Counted from the first letter of the stretch, positions 1 to 7,236 are shown. The stretch: 12,602 nt of DNA from Sphingomonadales bacterium UBA1936 (GCA_002336985.1 DDFE01000163.1:1-12602), one strand, 5' to 3'. Program-made: numbers and translations. Notes: generated by a model not told the origin, from the letters alone.

Positions 1-929
1 ATCTCGGCGACGAACCGGCGATGGATGACGAACTGCTCGCGGCCTTCCCGGCGAAAATGCGCAAGGAACATTGCGACGCGATCAAGGGGCACCAGCTCCG
101 CAACGAAATCGTCGCGACCAAGATCGCCAACCGCATCGTCAACCGGATGGGCCTGGTCCATCCTTACGAACTTGCCGAAGAAGAAGGGGCGAGTGTCAGC
201 GATGTTGCGGCCGCCTTCATCATCGCCGAGCGGCTGTTCGACGTGGGGTCGCTGTGGGAACAGATCGACACGGCCGACATCGGCGAAGGCGCACGCTTGC
301 TGCTGTTCGAACAGGTGGCGGTCGAACTGCGCGCCATGATGGCCGACTTGTTGCGTGGATCGGTCGCGGGCCGTTCGATCGGCGACACCATCGCGGCACT
401 GACGCCCGGCGTCGAAAAGATCGGGTCGAACATCGACTCGCTGCTCCGTGAGGAGACGCAGACGCAAGCAAAGGCGTTCGCGGCGAAGCTTGCCGAAGCG
501 GGAGCACCACGACGGCTGGTCGACCGTGTCGTCCGCCTGGCGGAACTCGACGGATCGATCGGCGTGGCCGCGCTGGCGCAGAAGTCGAAGACCGATCCGA
601 TCGTGCTGGTTCACGCTTTCACCTCGCTCGGTGCGGCGCTCGGTCTCGACTGGGCGCAGGGTGCGGCGATGCGAGCCAATCCCGTCGATCCGTGGGAACG
701 GTTGCTGGTCGCCGGGCTCGCCCGCGATTTCCAGCAGATGCGCCTCGAATGGCTGGCGCGCGATGCGGCCAAGCCCGAAGCGCGTGTCGAGACCTGGCTG
801 ATGGACAACGCGCCGCGCGTTCGCGATTTCCGGAAACTGGTCGACCGCGCGCGGATCTCGCCATTGCCGTCGCCCGCGATGCTGGCACAGATCGCCGGTC
901 AGGCGCGCGTGTTGCTCGGCCGGAGTTAA
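1..929 (+). CDS. NAD-specific glutamate dehydrogenase, C-terminal part (5' truncated by window)
   Basis: The reading frame is open from base 3, with six codons (LGDEPA) before the first Met at 21, so this is the 3' end of a larger gene. About 308 residues are visible. They match the C-terminal helical part of the large (about 1500-1600 aa) bacterial NAD-dependent glutamate dehydrogenases: RNEIVATKIANRIVNRMG near the start, then IIAERLFDVGSLWEQID, and ANPVDPWERLLVAGLARDFQ near the end. The enzyme deaminates glutamate to 2-oxoglutarate and ammonium in the cytoplasm, mainly for glutamate catabolism. The dehydrogenase core with the catalytic residues lies upstream and cannot be inspected. The TAA stop shares three of its bases' positions with the stop region of the convergent PepSY-type gene, leaving no room for a terminator between them. 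Family call is firm; no symbol given because gdh naming varies. Confidence 0.92.
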   Translation, partial: LGDEPAMDDELLAAFPAKMRKEHCDAIKGHQLRNEIVATKIANRIVNRMGLVHPYELAEEEGASVSDVAAAFIIAERLFDVGSLWEQIDTADIGEGARLLLFEQVAVELRAMMADLLRGSVAGRSIGDTIAALTPGVEKIGSNIDSLLREETQTQAKAFAAKLAEAGAPRRLVDRVVRLAELDGSIGVAALAQKSKTDPIVLVHAFTSLGAALGLDWAQGAAMRANPVDPWERLLVAGLARDFQQMRLEWLARDAAKPEARVETWLMDNAPRVRDFRKLVDRARISPLPSPAMLAQIAGQARVLLGRS

Positions 930-1597
930 CCCATCGACGGGACGGTGGCGGCCGCGGCCCAGATCAGGCTGCCACCGACCAGCGCACCCGCCAGCAGGCG
1001 CGTTCCGTGCATCCGGGTCCACAGCAGGAACCCGGTCAACGACATGGTGATCAACGCGCCTGCGATGGTGTCGAGCAACAGCACCCAGGCGATCGACAGG
1101 CCCGATCCCTTGTACATGTTCTTGATTGTGCCGAAAAGGCCCGCGGCTTCGCGTTTCGCCGCAACGAAATTGGCGCCCGGCACGTAATCGACGGTGACGC
1201 GGGCGTTCGGCATCGCGAATGTCTGCGTCCAGGTTTCGGCCGTCTTCACGTCGCGGCCGTTGAAGCGCACGTCACCGGCCTTGGCTGGCGATGAATTGTT
1301 CGGCGCCTTGGGCTTCACCGGAAGGCCAAGCGCCTCTTTCGCCCAGCGGCCGAGGCTGTCCGCATCGGTGATGACGCCGGCAGTGACGGGGATCTGAACA
1401 GTGGAAGCCTCGACCGGCTCACCGGTGTCGATTTTCATGACGGAGCGATGGTTGAGCAGGAACCCGCTGATGCCGAGTAGGAAAAACAGTGTCGCGCCCC
1501 AAAAGCCGGTCCACGCGTGAACGCGTTTCAGCCACCGCAGGAAAGAGATGCTCTGCCATCTTTTGGGTACGAAGAACAAACCTGACTGATTGAACAC
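926..1597 (-). CDS. PepSY-associated TM-helix family membrane protein
   Basis: A 223-aa inner-membrane protein. A short basic N terminus (RWLKRVHAWTGFWG) leads into a first membrane helix at about residues 28-50 ending GFLLNHR. A periplasmic-looking domain of about 110 residues follows, then a helix at about 168-192 (ending TGFLLWTR) and a last one at about 200-217. The 'HAWTGFW...GISGFLLNHR' and 'SLTGFLLW' elements are typical of PepSY-associated TM-helix proteins, often linked to iron or siderophore handling or membrane redox steps; that role is inference here because no TonB receptor or iron gene is adjacent. The start used is GTG at 1597; no upstream ATG is in frame, and the Shine-Dalgarno is weak (GAGAA about 7 bases upstream). 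Its stop overlaps that of the convergent glutamate dehydrogenase gene. Confidence 0.75.
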   Translation of the reverse strand: MFNQSGLFFVPKRWQSISFLRWLKRVHAWTGFWGATLFFLLGISGFLLNHRSVMKIDTGEPVEASTVQIPVTAGVITDADSLGRWAKEALGLPVKPKAPNNSSPAKAGDVRFNGRDVKTAETWTQTFAMPNARVTVDYVPGANFVAAKREAAGLFGTIKNMYKGSGLSIAWVLLLDTIAGALITMSLTGFLLWTRMHGTRLLAGALVGGSLIWAAAATVPSMG

Positions 1598-1627
1598 AAT
1601 ATTTTCTCGCTGACGGCCCCTTTTTCA

Positions 1628-1656
1628 AGGCTATTGCGATCGTTTCGCAGCGTCAA
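1628..1656 (-). promoter_or_regulatory. Candidate promoter with palindromic operator upstream of the PepSY-type gene
   Basis: On the minus strand a TTGACG hexamer (1656-1651) is followed after 17 bases by TAGCCT (1633-1628). The -35 matches the housekeeping consensus at five of six positions; the -10 is weak. The spacer contains a perfect spaced palindrome, TGCGA-N5-TCGCA (1635-1649). This would place the transcription start about 25 bases before the GTG at 1597. A repressor at the palindrome would block this promoter; its identity is unknown. Confidence 0.35.
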
Positions 1657-1658
1657 GT

Positions 1659-1886
1659 CTAATGCGAGGCATTCGCAAAAAGCCATTGCCTGACCGCGCT
1701 GGCGAGATTCGGCGGCGACGGCAGGGCGATCCGCTCGGCGTCGATCCGGGCGACCAGGGCGTTGAGGGGCAGGTTCGCGGCGGCAGCGGCGCGGGTCAGC
1801 GCGTCCCAGAATATCGGCTCGAGGGTCAGCGCGGTCTCATGGCCGGCAATGGTGATCGATCGCTTGACGGGCGAGGCATAGGACAT
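1659..1886 (-). CDS. Small ribbon-helix-helix domain protein
   Basis: A 75-aa protein starting MSYASPVKRSITIAGHETAL. The 'KRSITIAGHET-LTLEPIFWDAL' opening is the signature of the RHH_4-type ribbon-helix-helix family common in alphaproteobacteria: a short beta strand followed by two helices, here through about residue 55, with a short tail ending RQWLFANASH. Such folds usually dimerise and bind DNA; the target is unknown. The frame is open farther upstream to an ATG at 1988, but that start would overlap the end of the neighbouring DUF1579-like gene and adds a stretch with no family resemblance, so ATG at 1886 is preferred. It lies 46 bp downstream of that gene on the same strand and is probably co-transcribed with it. 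Confidence 0.8.
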   Translation of the reverse strand: MSYASPVKRSITIAGHETALTLEPIFWDALTRAAAAANLPLNALVARIDAERIALPSPPNLASAVRQWLFANASH

Positions 1887-1932
1887 GGTTTCCGTGTAAC
1901 GCGATGCCGCCGAAAGCGGAAACGCCGTCCCT

Positions 1933-2508
1933 TCACGCGACGCGCGTCCAATCCATGTACCAGCCATATTCCCACGTCTTGCCGGCATCGCGCGACATGA
2001 TCTGGTACCAGCGGCACGACGATGGCGTGATCTTGTCCCATACCGCCTTGATCTTCACCGGCTTGCCGTCGTCGGTGTCGTCCATCCTGAAAATTCCCGC
2101 GCCGTCGATGAACTGCCCGAGCTGCGGCGAATTGACTACGCCGTCCTGCGCTGCGGTCCAGTGGTCGGCCCACATCTTCTGTTCGGGATGCCAGACGCGG
2201 ACGCCCATTCCCCACATCGATCCATCGCCGTTGCGCAACTCCTCGATGCTGCCCATGCCGTTCAGCACGCGGCGGACGGTGGCGCTGGCATCGCGTTCCT
2301 TCTTGCCGTCGGGCCCAGACGTGTCGAACTTCCTGAGCTTGATCCGCCATTCGCCCGTCAGGAAATCGAAATCGCCCGGTCCCTTGCCGGTGATCTTTCC
2401 CGGCCCTTCGGGCGTGACATCTGCGGCCAGGCCCTTTGCCGCAATGAGAGAGGTCATGGCGGCACCGGCACTGGCGGCGACGAACAGACGGCGGTCAAAC
2501 AGCGGCAT
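1933..2508 (-). CDS. Probable exported protein, DUF1579-like
   Basis: A 191-aa protein with an N-terminal export signal: DRRLFVAASAGAAM, a twin-arginine-like pair before a hydrophobic stretch, and a likely cleavage around GLA-AD near residue 30. The mature part opens with GDFDFLTGEWRI and has scattered aromatic motifs (WHPEQKMWADHW, GKTWEYGWYMDW). The 'FDFLTGEW' element followed by a beta-rich domain resembles DUF1579-type, lipocalin-like proteins of unknown function. The start chosen is ATG at 2508, with GGAG seven bases upstream; an in-frame GTG at 2544 adds twelve residues but lacks a good ribosome site and would bury the signal peptide. Function is not known. The RHH gene follows 46 bp downstream. 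Confidence 0.62.
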   Translation of the reverse strand: MPLFDRRLFVAASAGAAMTSLIAAKGLAADVTPEGPGKITGKGPGDFDFLTGEWRIKLRKFDTSGPDGKKERDASATVRRVLNGMGSIEELRNGDGSMWGMGVRVWHPEQKMWADHWTAAQDGVVNSPQLGQFIDGAGIFRMDDTDDGKPVKIKAVWDKITPSSCRWYQIMSRDAGKTWEYGWYMDWTRVA

Positions 2509-2571
2509 GGCGATACTCCGGTCGATTACCAACCGCGTATGCACCCGCTATCCTGACATTCCGCGTCAGCT

Positions 2572-2600
2572 ATTCTAGCGGCGAGTTCGATATTTCGAAA
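2572..2600 (-). promoter_or_regulatory. Candidate promoter with palindrome for the DUF1579-like gene
   Basis: On the minus strand TTTCGA (2600-2595) precedes TAGAAT (2577-2572) with a 17-base spacer. The -10 matches TATAAT at five of six positions; the -35 is weak. A perfect palindrome TTCGA-N4-TCGAA (2586-2599) overlaps the -35 and spacer. A second inverted repeat, CTGAC-N7-GTCAG (2553-2569), sits near the expected transcription start. The upstream operon's terminator ends next to this promoter, consistent with independent transcription. Confidence 0.4.
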
Positions 2601-2622
2601 GCAGGGGCAAATTAGCCCCCGC
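2596..2622 (-). terminator. Intrinsic terminator after phaB
   Basis: Read on the minus strand, GCGGGGGC (2622-2615), a 6-base loop TAATTT and GCCCCTGC (2608-2601) form an eight-pair stem with one G-U pair, followed by a short T run (2600-2598). It begins two bases after the phaB TGA stop (2627-2625). It closes the operon running from 6590. Confidence 0.75.
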
Positions 2623-2624
2623 GA

Positions 2625-3347
2625 TCAATACATATGCTGGCCGCCGTTGATGCTGAGCGTCGATCCGGTGACAAAGCCGCCATCTTCCGAAACGAGGAAC
2701 GCGACGCCGCGCGCGATCTCATGGGCCTGGCCAAGGCGCCCGACGGGGATCTTCGCGACGATCTTGCCCAGCACTTCCGCGGGCACCGCAGCGACCATGT
2801 CGGTGTCGATATAGCCGGGCGCGATTGCGTTCACCGTTACGCCCTTTTTCGCACCTTCCTGCGCCAGCGCCTTGGTGAACCCGTGGATGCCGGACTTGGC
2901 GGCGGCATAGTTCACCTGGCCGTATTGGCCCGCCTGACCGTTGATCGAGCCGATGTTGACGATGCGACCCCAGCCGCGCTGGATCATGCCCGGGAAACAG
3001 GCCTTGGCCATGTTGAAGCAACCGCCCAGGTTGACGCGCATCACGTCGTTCCAGTCGTCGAAGCTCATGCGGGCCAGCGTGCCGTCGCGCGTGATGCCGG
3101 CGTTGTTCACGACGATATCGACCGGCCCGAGCTCCGCCTCAACCGCGGCGCAGCCGTCGAGGCATGCCTGGTGATCGCCCACATCCCATTTGAACACGCG
3201 AATGCCGGTCGCGGACTCGAACGCCTTCGCCTTTTCGTCGTTGCCGGCGTAGTTCGCCGCGACGGTTACGCCCATGTCCTTCAGCGCGACGCTGATCGCT
3301 TCGCCAATACCGCGTGACCCGCCGGTAACGATCGCTACCCGTGACAT
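2625..3347 (-). CDS. phaB: Acetoacetyl-CoA reductase (NADPH-dependent, short-chain dehydrogenase)
   Basis: A 240-aa classical short-chain dehydrogenase that reduces acetoacetyl-CoA to (R)-3-hydroxybutyryl-CoA, the second step of polyhydroxybutyrate synthesis. Visible motifs are the cofactor loop TGGSRGIG (residues 8-15), NNAG (81-84), catalytic Ser134 in NIGSING, and Tyr147/Lys151 in the YxxxK motif (QVNYAAAKSG). The QAGQYGQVNYAAAKSG and APGYIDTDMV segments are characteristic of PhaB rather than of FabG, the nearest alternative. A strong ribosome site (AAGGAGAG) lies about 6 bases before the ATG. It is the third gene of an operon, 31 bp after hemH, and is followed directly by a terminator. 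No thiolase or PHA synthase gene is in the window, so its link to haem synthesis here is positional only. Confidence 0.93.
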   Translation of the reverse strand: MSRVAIVTGGSRGIGEAISVALKDMGVTVAANYAGNDEKAKAFESATGIRVFKWDVGDHQACLDGCAAVEAELGPVDIVVNNAGITRDGTLARMSFDDWNDVMRVNLGGCFNMAKACFPGMIQRGWGRIVNIGSINGQAGQYGQVNYAAAKSGIHGFTKALAQEGAKKGVTVNAIAPGYIDTDMVAAVPAEVLGKIVAKIPVGRLGQAHEIARGVAFLVSEDGGFVTGSTLSINGGQHMY

Positions 3348-3378
3348 GTTCGCCTCTCCTTATGATCTGCGGACAAGC

Positions 3379-4377
3379 CTAGTCGCGGGGCAGCCAGCCT
3401 TCAAGTTGGCGACGGACCAATTGACGCAATAAAATCATGCCTTCGTCGGACGTATTGAGGCATTCGAGCGCGGCGAAGTGTGTACCGCCCGCTTCGGCGA
3501 AGGCGGCACGGCCGCGGATTGCGATTTCCTCGAGCGTTTCAAGGTTGTCGGCGACAAATCCGGGTGTGACGACCGCGACGCTTTTTCTGTCGCGCCCGAG
3601 CCGCTTCAGTGTTTCTTCGGTAGAGGGTTCCAGCCATTTCGCGCGGCCGAGTTTCGACTGGAAGCTGACGACCAACTCTCGGCCCAAGGCTTCCCCAAGC
3701 AATCGCGCCGTCTTCTGGCATTGGCAATGATAGGGATCGCCCTTGGTCAGCGTCGCGAGCGGCATGGAGTGGAAGCTGGCGACGATGACGTCTGGCACGA
3801 ATGCGAGTCCGGCAACCTGTCGCTCGATCGAGATCTTGAGCGCTGCGATGTAGTCAGGGTCGTCGTGCCACGGCGGCAACGTTCGCAGGGCGGGCTGCCA
3901 GCGGCGCGCACCGAGCACCTCGGCGACCTTGTCGAAGACCGTCGCCGTCGTTGCCGCGGAATATTGCGGATACATGGGCGCGATCAGCACGCGGTCGCAG
4001 CCGGCATCGATCATGGCCGTCAACCGGTCGGGGATGGAGGGATTGCCATAGCGCATCGCCCAGTCGACCAGTACGTCATCGCCCAGGTCGAGTGCCGCTG
4101 CCTGCGCCGCGGTGATGACGGTCAGCGGCGACCCTGTTTCGGTCCAGATTTGCCGATACGCATGTGCGGACTTCGCGGGCCGCGTGTTCAGCACTACGCC
4201 GCGCAGGATTGCCTGCCAGACGAGCTTCGGAATCTCCACGACGCGGGGGTCGGACAGGAACTCGCGCAGATACGCTTTAACCGCGTATTTCGTGGGCGCA
4301 TCGGGCGAACCGAGATTGACCAGCAGCACGCCGACCTTGCGCAGCGCCACAGCAGGATGATCCGCAGGAAGCGTCAT
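3379..4377 (-). CDS. hemH: Ferrochelatase
   Basis: A 332-aa ferrochelatase, which inserts Fe2+ into protoporphyrin IX in the last step of protohaem synthesis. Near the N terminus are VGVLLVNLGSPDAPT and AVKAYLREFLSDPRVVEIP. The catalytic His is in ASFHSMP (about residue 203) and is followed by KGDPYHCQCQKTA, as in proteobacterial enzymes; SFQSKLGRAKWLEP and the acidic VTPGFVADNLETLEEI segment with the second active-site residue follow. Length is normal, with no C-terminal extension. The ATG at 4377 overlaps the upstream TGA stop as TGATG, so translation is probably coupled to the oxidoreductase gene. A GTG one codon earlier (4380) is an alternative start, adding one residue. No strong Shine-Dalgarno is visible, which fits re-initiation. 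Confidence 0.95.
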   Translation of the reverse strand: MTLPADHPAVALRKVGVLLVNLGSPDAPTKYAVKAYLREFLSDPRVVEIPKLVWQAILRGVVLNTRPAKSAHAYRQIWTETGSPLTVITAAQAAALDLGDDVLVDWAMRYGNPSIPDRLTAMIDAGCDRVLIAPMYPQYSAATTATVFDKVAEVLGARRWQPALRTLPPWHDDPDYIAALKISIERQVAGLAFVPDVIVASFHSMPLATLTKGDPYHCQCQKTARLLGEALGRELVVSFQSKLGRAKWLEPSTEETLKRLGRDRKSVAVVTPGFVADNLETLEEIAIRGRAAFAEAGGTHFAALECLNTSDEGMILLRQLVRRQLEGWLPRD

Positions 4378-6590
4378 CACGCCAAGATCAGCGGCAATTG
4401 CCGGTAGCGTACACCTGCTGCCGCAAAAAGTGCGCCCGCGATCGCTGGTGCCACCGCTGGCACGGATAATTCACCGACGCCGCCCGGTTCCTCACGGCTG
4501 ATGATCAGTTCGACCTCGATCTTCGGGCAATCGGCCATGCGGGGCAGGCGCAACTCGCCGAACCGCGCCGGTCCCGCCAGGCCGCGTTCGATCGTCACCG
4601 GAGCCCCGGTTGCAGCCGACATGCCGAAAACCAGCCCGCCGATGATCTGCGCCCGCACGATACCCGGATTGATGATGCGGCCAACGTCGGCAACGGCGAA
4701 AATGCGGTCGACCTTTATCTGCGAACCCTCGCGGCGGGCCTCCACCATCACCGCGATATGGCTGCCCGCCATGGTGTGACAGGCAAGGCCCTGGTTGGTG
4801 CCGTTCACGCCCCCCTGCCACCCGCCAGTGGCTGCAACCTTGGTCAGGCATTGGGCGAGGCGCGGATTTCCGTTGAGCATTCCCATGCGGATGCCGAACG
4901 GCTCGCTGCCCACGGTGTGCGCGATCTCGTCGATGAAGCATTCGCGGAAAAACGCGTTGGCGACATGCGCCCGGCCGCGCCAGTCGCCGGTCGGGATGCC
5001 GATCGACACCGGATGATGATCGACTGCATGGACCGGGATGTCATAGGGGGGCGCCATGCCCGCGATGGCCGCAGGCTCGGCTTTTTCACTCGCTGCGGCC
5101 AGTGCCTCGTGCGGCGATTTCCCGTCACCCAGCCGCGCCTGCATCTCGTGCAGCGTCGCGGGCGCCGCGACCTGTGCGAACCAGGCAGCAATGCGACCGT
5201 CGGATTCGACCCGCGCTGCCATGCGTGCGGCGGCGGGTGCGCGGAACATGTCACGTCGCATCTCTTCGGAACGGGAACGCATCACCTGCACCGGCCGTCC
5301 CAGCTTCTTGGCCAGGAAAGCCGCCGGCCCGACGACCCCGTGTTCATAACGTGCGCCGAAACTGCCGCCGACCATCATCGGGTGGATGATGACAGACGAA
5401 ACGGGCATGTCGACTGACCGTGCCGCAGCTTCCGCTGCAAGTCCGGGGACCTGCGTGGGGGCCCAGATTTGCAACGTCCCGTTCTTCAGCAACGCCGTCG
5501 CACTTGCGGTTTCGACTCCGGCGTGCGCGCCGAGGCCAGCGGAGTAGCTTTGCGTCAGCACCTGCGCCCCGCGGAATGCCGCACCCACGTCTCCTGACGC
5601 CGAAAGACGCGTACCGGGATCGTCGAGCGCCGCTTCCAACCGCTTTGCGATATGGCGGTCACCCGCCAGCGTGCCGGCCACATCGAAACGCGGTGCGGCG
5701 GCGGCGAGACCCCGGTCGGCCGCCCACCAGTTGGTCGCGACGACAGCGACCCAGCGATCCGTTTTCACGACGTCCAGAACGCCCGTCACGCGCTTGGCCG
5801 CGGCCTCGTTGACGCGCTTGACCGTCGCATCGCCGATGGGCCCTTCGGCGATCGAGGCATAGACCATGTCGGGCAGTCGGATGTCAGCGGCGAAGTTGAC
5901 ACTGCCATCGACTTTCGACGGCAAGTCGATCCGTGGCAGTTCCTGTGCAACCAACCGGCTTTCGCTACCGCTGCGCCAGGCGATGCCCGAAGGGACGGAG
6001 AGTTTTGCGGCATCCGCTGCGACTTCCCCGAACCGCATGCGCTCGTCGCCATGCCAGACGAAGCCGTCATGCGTTTCGCACGCCTGCCAATCCGCATCCC
6101 AGCGCTTTGCCGCTGCCGAGCAGAGCAGCGCCCGTGCCGCCGCACCTGCATCGCGCAAACGGCTTTCGAACGCGCGGACGCTGGTCGATCCGCCGGTTGC
6201 GGAAAAGCTGCCGGCGTCAGGCCAGGTGCCGATAGTCCAGCCCGAATTGCCAAGCCCGTCGGCCCATTCATGTGCCAATATGGCGTTGGTACCGGACTTG
6301 CCGGGCTGAGCCGCCTCGACCGCGACTGTGCGCCAGTCGGCACCGAGTTCGTCGGCCACGATCTGTGCGAGGCCCGTGAAGACGCCATGACCCAATTCGA
6401 CCTGCGGCACGACGATCGTGACATGGCCGTCGGCACCGACTTTCACGAATCCAGATAATATGTATTCGCCCGGTGCAGTGTTCAGACCGGGCGCATAAAC
6501 GCGCGGCCACAACATATAACCGACGATCAGGCCAACCCCCACGCCCCCGCCGACAAGCAGGGAACGGCGGGAAATCTGCGGGGTGGGCAT
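4377..6590 (-). CDS. Molybdopterin-binding large subunit, isoquinoline 1-oxidoreductase beta (IorB)-like
   Basis: A 737-aa protein of the xanthine dehydrogenase superfamily, closest by eye to the IorB-type large subunits that oxidise N-heterocycles or aldehydes. A Tat-type signal is present (SRRSLLVGGG, residues 7-16, then a hydrophobic stretch), so it is probably exported folded with its molybdenum cofactor. VPQVELGHGVFTGL (61-74) and GGSTSVRA (133-140) are the first cofactor-domain motifs, GGSFGARYEH (408-417) the second. The catalytic base is the Glu in GGVGE (Glu707), retained, followed by PAVAPAIAGALFAAAG. Length is normal for the family. No [2Fe-2S] partner (IorA) or cytochrome gene lies nearby, so the electron acceptor is unknown. 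It is first in an operon with hemH (TGATG overlap) and phaB. The ATG has only a weak ribosome site. Confidence 0.87.
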   Translation of the reverse strand: MPTPQISRRSLLVGGGVGVGLIVGYMLWPRVYAPGLNTAPGEYILSGFVKVGADGHVTIVVPQVELGHGVFTGLAQIVADELGADWRTVAVEAAQPGKSGTNAILAHEWADGLGNSGWTIGTWPDAGSFSATGGSTSVRAFESRLRDAGAAARALLCSAAAKRWDADWQACETHDGFVWHGDERMRFGEVAADAAKLSVPSGIAWRSGSESRLVAQELPRIDLPSKVDGSVNFAADIRLPDMVYASIAEGPIGDATVKRVNEAAAKRVTGVLDVVKTDRWVAVVATNWWAADRGLAAAAPRFDVAGTLAGDRHIAKRLEAALDDPGTRLSASGDVGAAFRGAQVLTQSYSAGLGAHAGVETASATALLKNGTLQIWAPTQVPGLAAEAAARSVDMPVSSVIIHPMMVGGSFGARYEHGVVGPAAFLAKKLGRPVQVMRSRSEEMRRDMFRAPAAARMAARVESDGRIAAWFAQVAAPATLHEMQARLGDGKSPHEALAAASEKAEPAAIAGMAPPYDIPVHAVDHHPVSIGIPTGDWRGRAHVANAFFRECFIDEIAHTVGSEPFGIRMGMLNGNPRLAQCLTKVAATGGWQGGVNGTNQGLACHTMAGSHIAVMVEARREGSQIKVDRIFAVADVGRIINPGIVRAQIIGGLVFGMSAATGAPVTIERGLAGPARFGELRLPRMADCPKIEVELIISREEPGGVGELSVPAVAPAIAGALFAAAGVRYRQLPLILA

Positions 6591-6631
6591 GGCGGCGGTG
6601 ATAGGAGGGGAGAAGCGCGGGGGGAAGAGCG

Positions 6632-6660
6632 TTTACCATCCCGCTGGATGACGCCATACA
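6632..6660 (+). promoter_or_regulatory. Weak candidate promoter for the HTH cassette, in the divergent gap
   Basis: The 79-bp gap between the leftward oxidoreductase gene (start 6590) and the rightward HTH gene (start 6670) must hold two promoters. On the plus strand TTTACC (6632-6637) and CATACA (6655-6660) are 17 bases apart, and a short palindrome CATCC-N4-GGATG (6637-6650) lies within the spacer. Both hexamers are poor matches. If used, the mRNA would have almost no leader, in keeping with the missing ribosome site at 6670. No convincing promoter was seen for the minus strand. Confidence 0.2.
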
Positions 6661-6669
6661 CGATGGCCA

Positions 6670-7200
6670 ATGGGGACGACCGACGAAGCAACGACCGCGC
6701 GCGCCGCGACACTGACGGAACGGCAGCGCGCGTGCCTCCGTCTGGTGCTCAAGGGTTATGAGACAAAGGAGATCGCCCGGCTGATCGCCATATCGCCGGA
6801 GCGCGCGAGCAAAGACATCAAGGCCGCTATGGCGAAACTTGGCGTGTCGCGACGCATCGACGCGGCCCGTATCCTCGAACAGATGGAGGGGGCCCATGAT
6901 GGGCCGGGCCTCGCGCAGGCTCTTCTCGCCACCGTCCAAACCGCGCCACCAATGTCCCCGCCGATAGCGGACTGGCAACGGGATTACGGATCGGGGGGCG
7001 CCGCGGCCAACGCCGCAGATCAACCTCCCATCGAATTCTCGATGCCGTTTCGCAAGCGGGGAAGCGGACACAACGACCTTGGACCCTGGCAGCGCGTCAT
7101 CTGGATTGCGTTGATCACGGCGTTCATCCTGTCAGCCTTCGGGGTTCTGGCAGGCGGGTTGGCGTGGCTCTCGACCTCGGTCGGTTCGACGAAACAATAA
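6670..7200 (+). CDS. Membrane-anchored LuxR-type HTH regulator
   Basis: A 176-aa protein with a LuxR/sigma-4-like helix-turn-helix at its N terminus (about residues 14-70: LTERQRACLRLVLKGYETKEIA, then SPERASKDIKAAMAKLGVSRR). A low-complexity linker follows (about 71-140, rich in Ala, Pro, Gly). One membrane helix at about 142-168 (VIWIALITAFILSAFGVLAGG) ends in a very short tail. The topology puts the DNA-binding domain in the cytoplasm, anchored to the inner membrane, with no receiver or sensor domain. ATG at 6670 is the first start after an in-frame stop at 6649; no clear Shine-Dalgarno precedes it. It heads a same-strand run with the next two genes and may sense membrane state or be released by proteolysis; both are inference. 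Targets are unknown. Confidence 0.8.
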   Translation: MGTTDEATTARAATLTERQRACLRLVLKGYETKEIARLIAISPERASKDIKAAMAKLGVSRRIDAARILEQMEGAHDGPGLAQALLATVQTAPPMSPPIADWQRDYGSGGAAANAADQPPIEFSMPFRKRGSGHNDLGPWQRVIWIALITAFILSAFGVLAGGLAWLSTSVGSTKQ

Positions 7201-7201
7201 A

Positions 7202-7225
7202 GGTCGCCTGTCCGGGCGACCGGAC
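7202..7225 (+). repeat. Two overlapping, mutually exclusive stem-loops in the first intercistronic gap
   Basis: GGTCGCC (7202-7208) pairs perfectly with GGCGACC (7215-7221) across a 6-base loop. Alternatively GTCCGG (7210-7215) pairs with CCGGAC (7220-7225) around a GCGA tetraloop of the GNRA class. The two pairings share bases and cannot coexist. There is no T run afterwards, so it is not a normal intrinsic terminator. The Shine-Dalgarno of the next gene (GAGGTGGG, 7226-7233) starts right after the second stem. Confidence 0.6.
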
Positions 7226-7236
7226 GAGGTGGGACC

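Noticed and set aside
1887..1988. Longer start for the RHH protein at 1988
   Set aside because: It overlaps the end of the upstream gene and adds residues unlike the family, which begins just before KRSITIAGHE.
3478..4407. 309-aa open frame on the plus strand opposite hemH
   Set aside because: Antisense shadow of a clear ferrochelatase gene; Arg/Gly-rich composition typical of GC-rich shadow frames, and no family resemblance.
5652..6458. 268-aa open frame on the plus strand opposite the molybdoenzyme gene
   Set aside because: Shadow frame over conserved coding sequence; no motif seen.
7202..7225. Intrinsic terminator after the HTH gene
   Set aside because: The stems are good but there is no following T run and the next gene's ribosome site is adjacent, so it is reported as an intercistronic structure.
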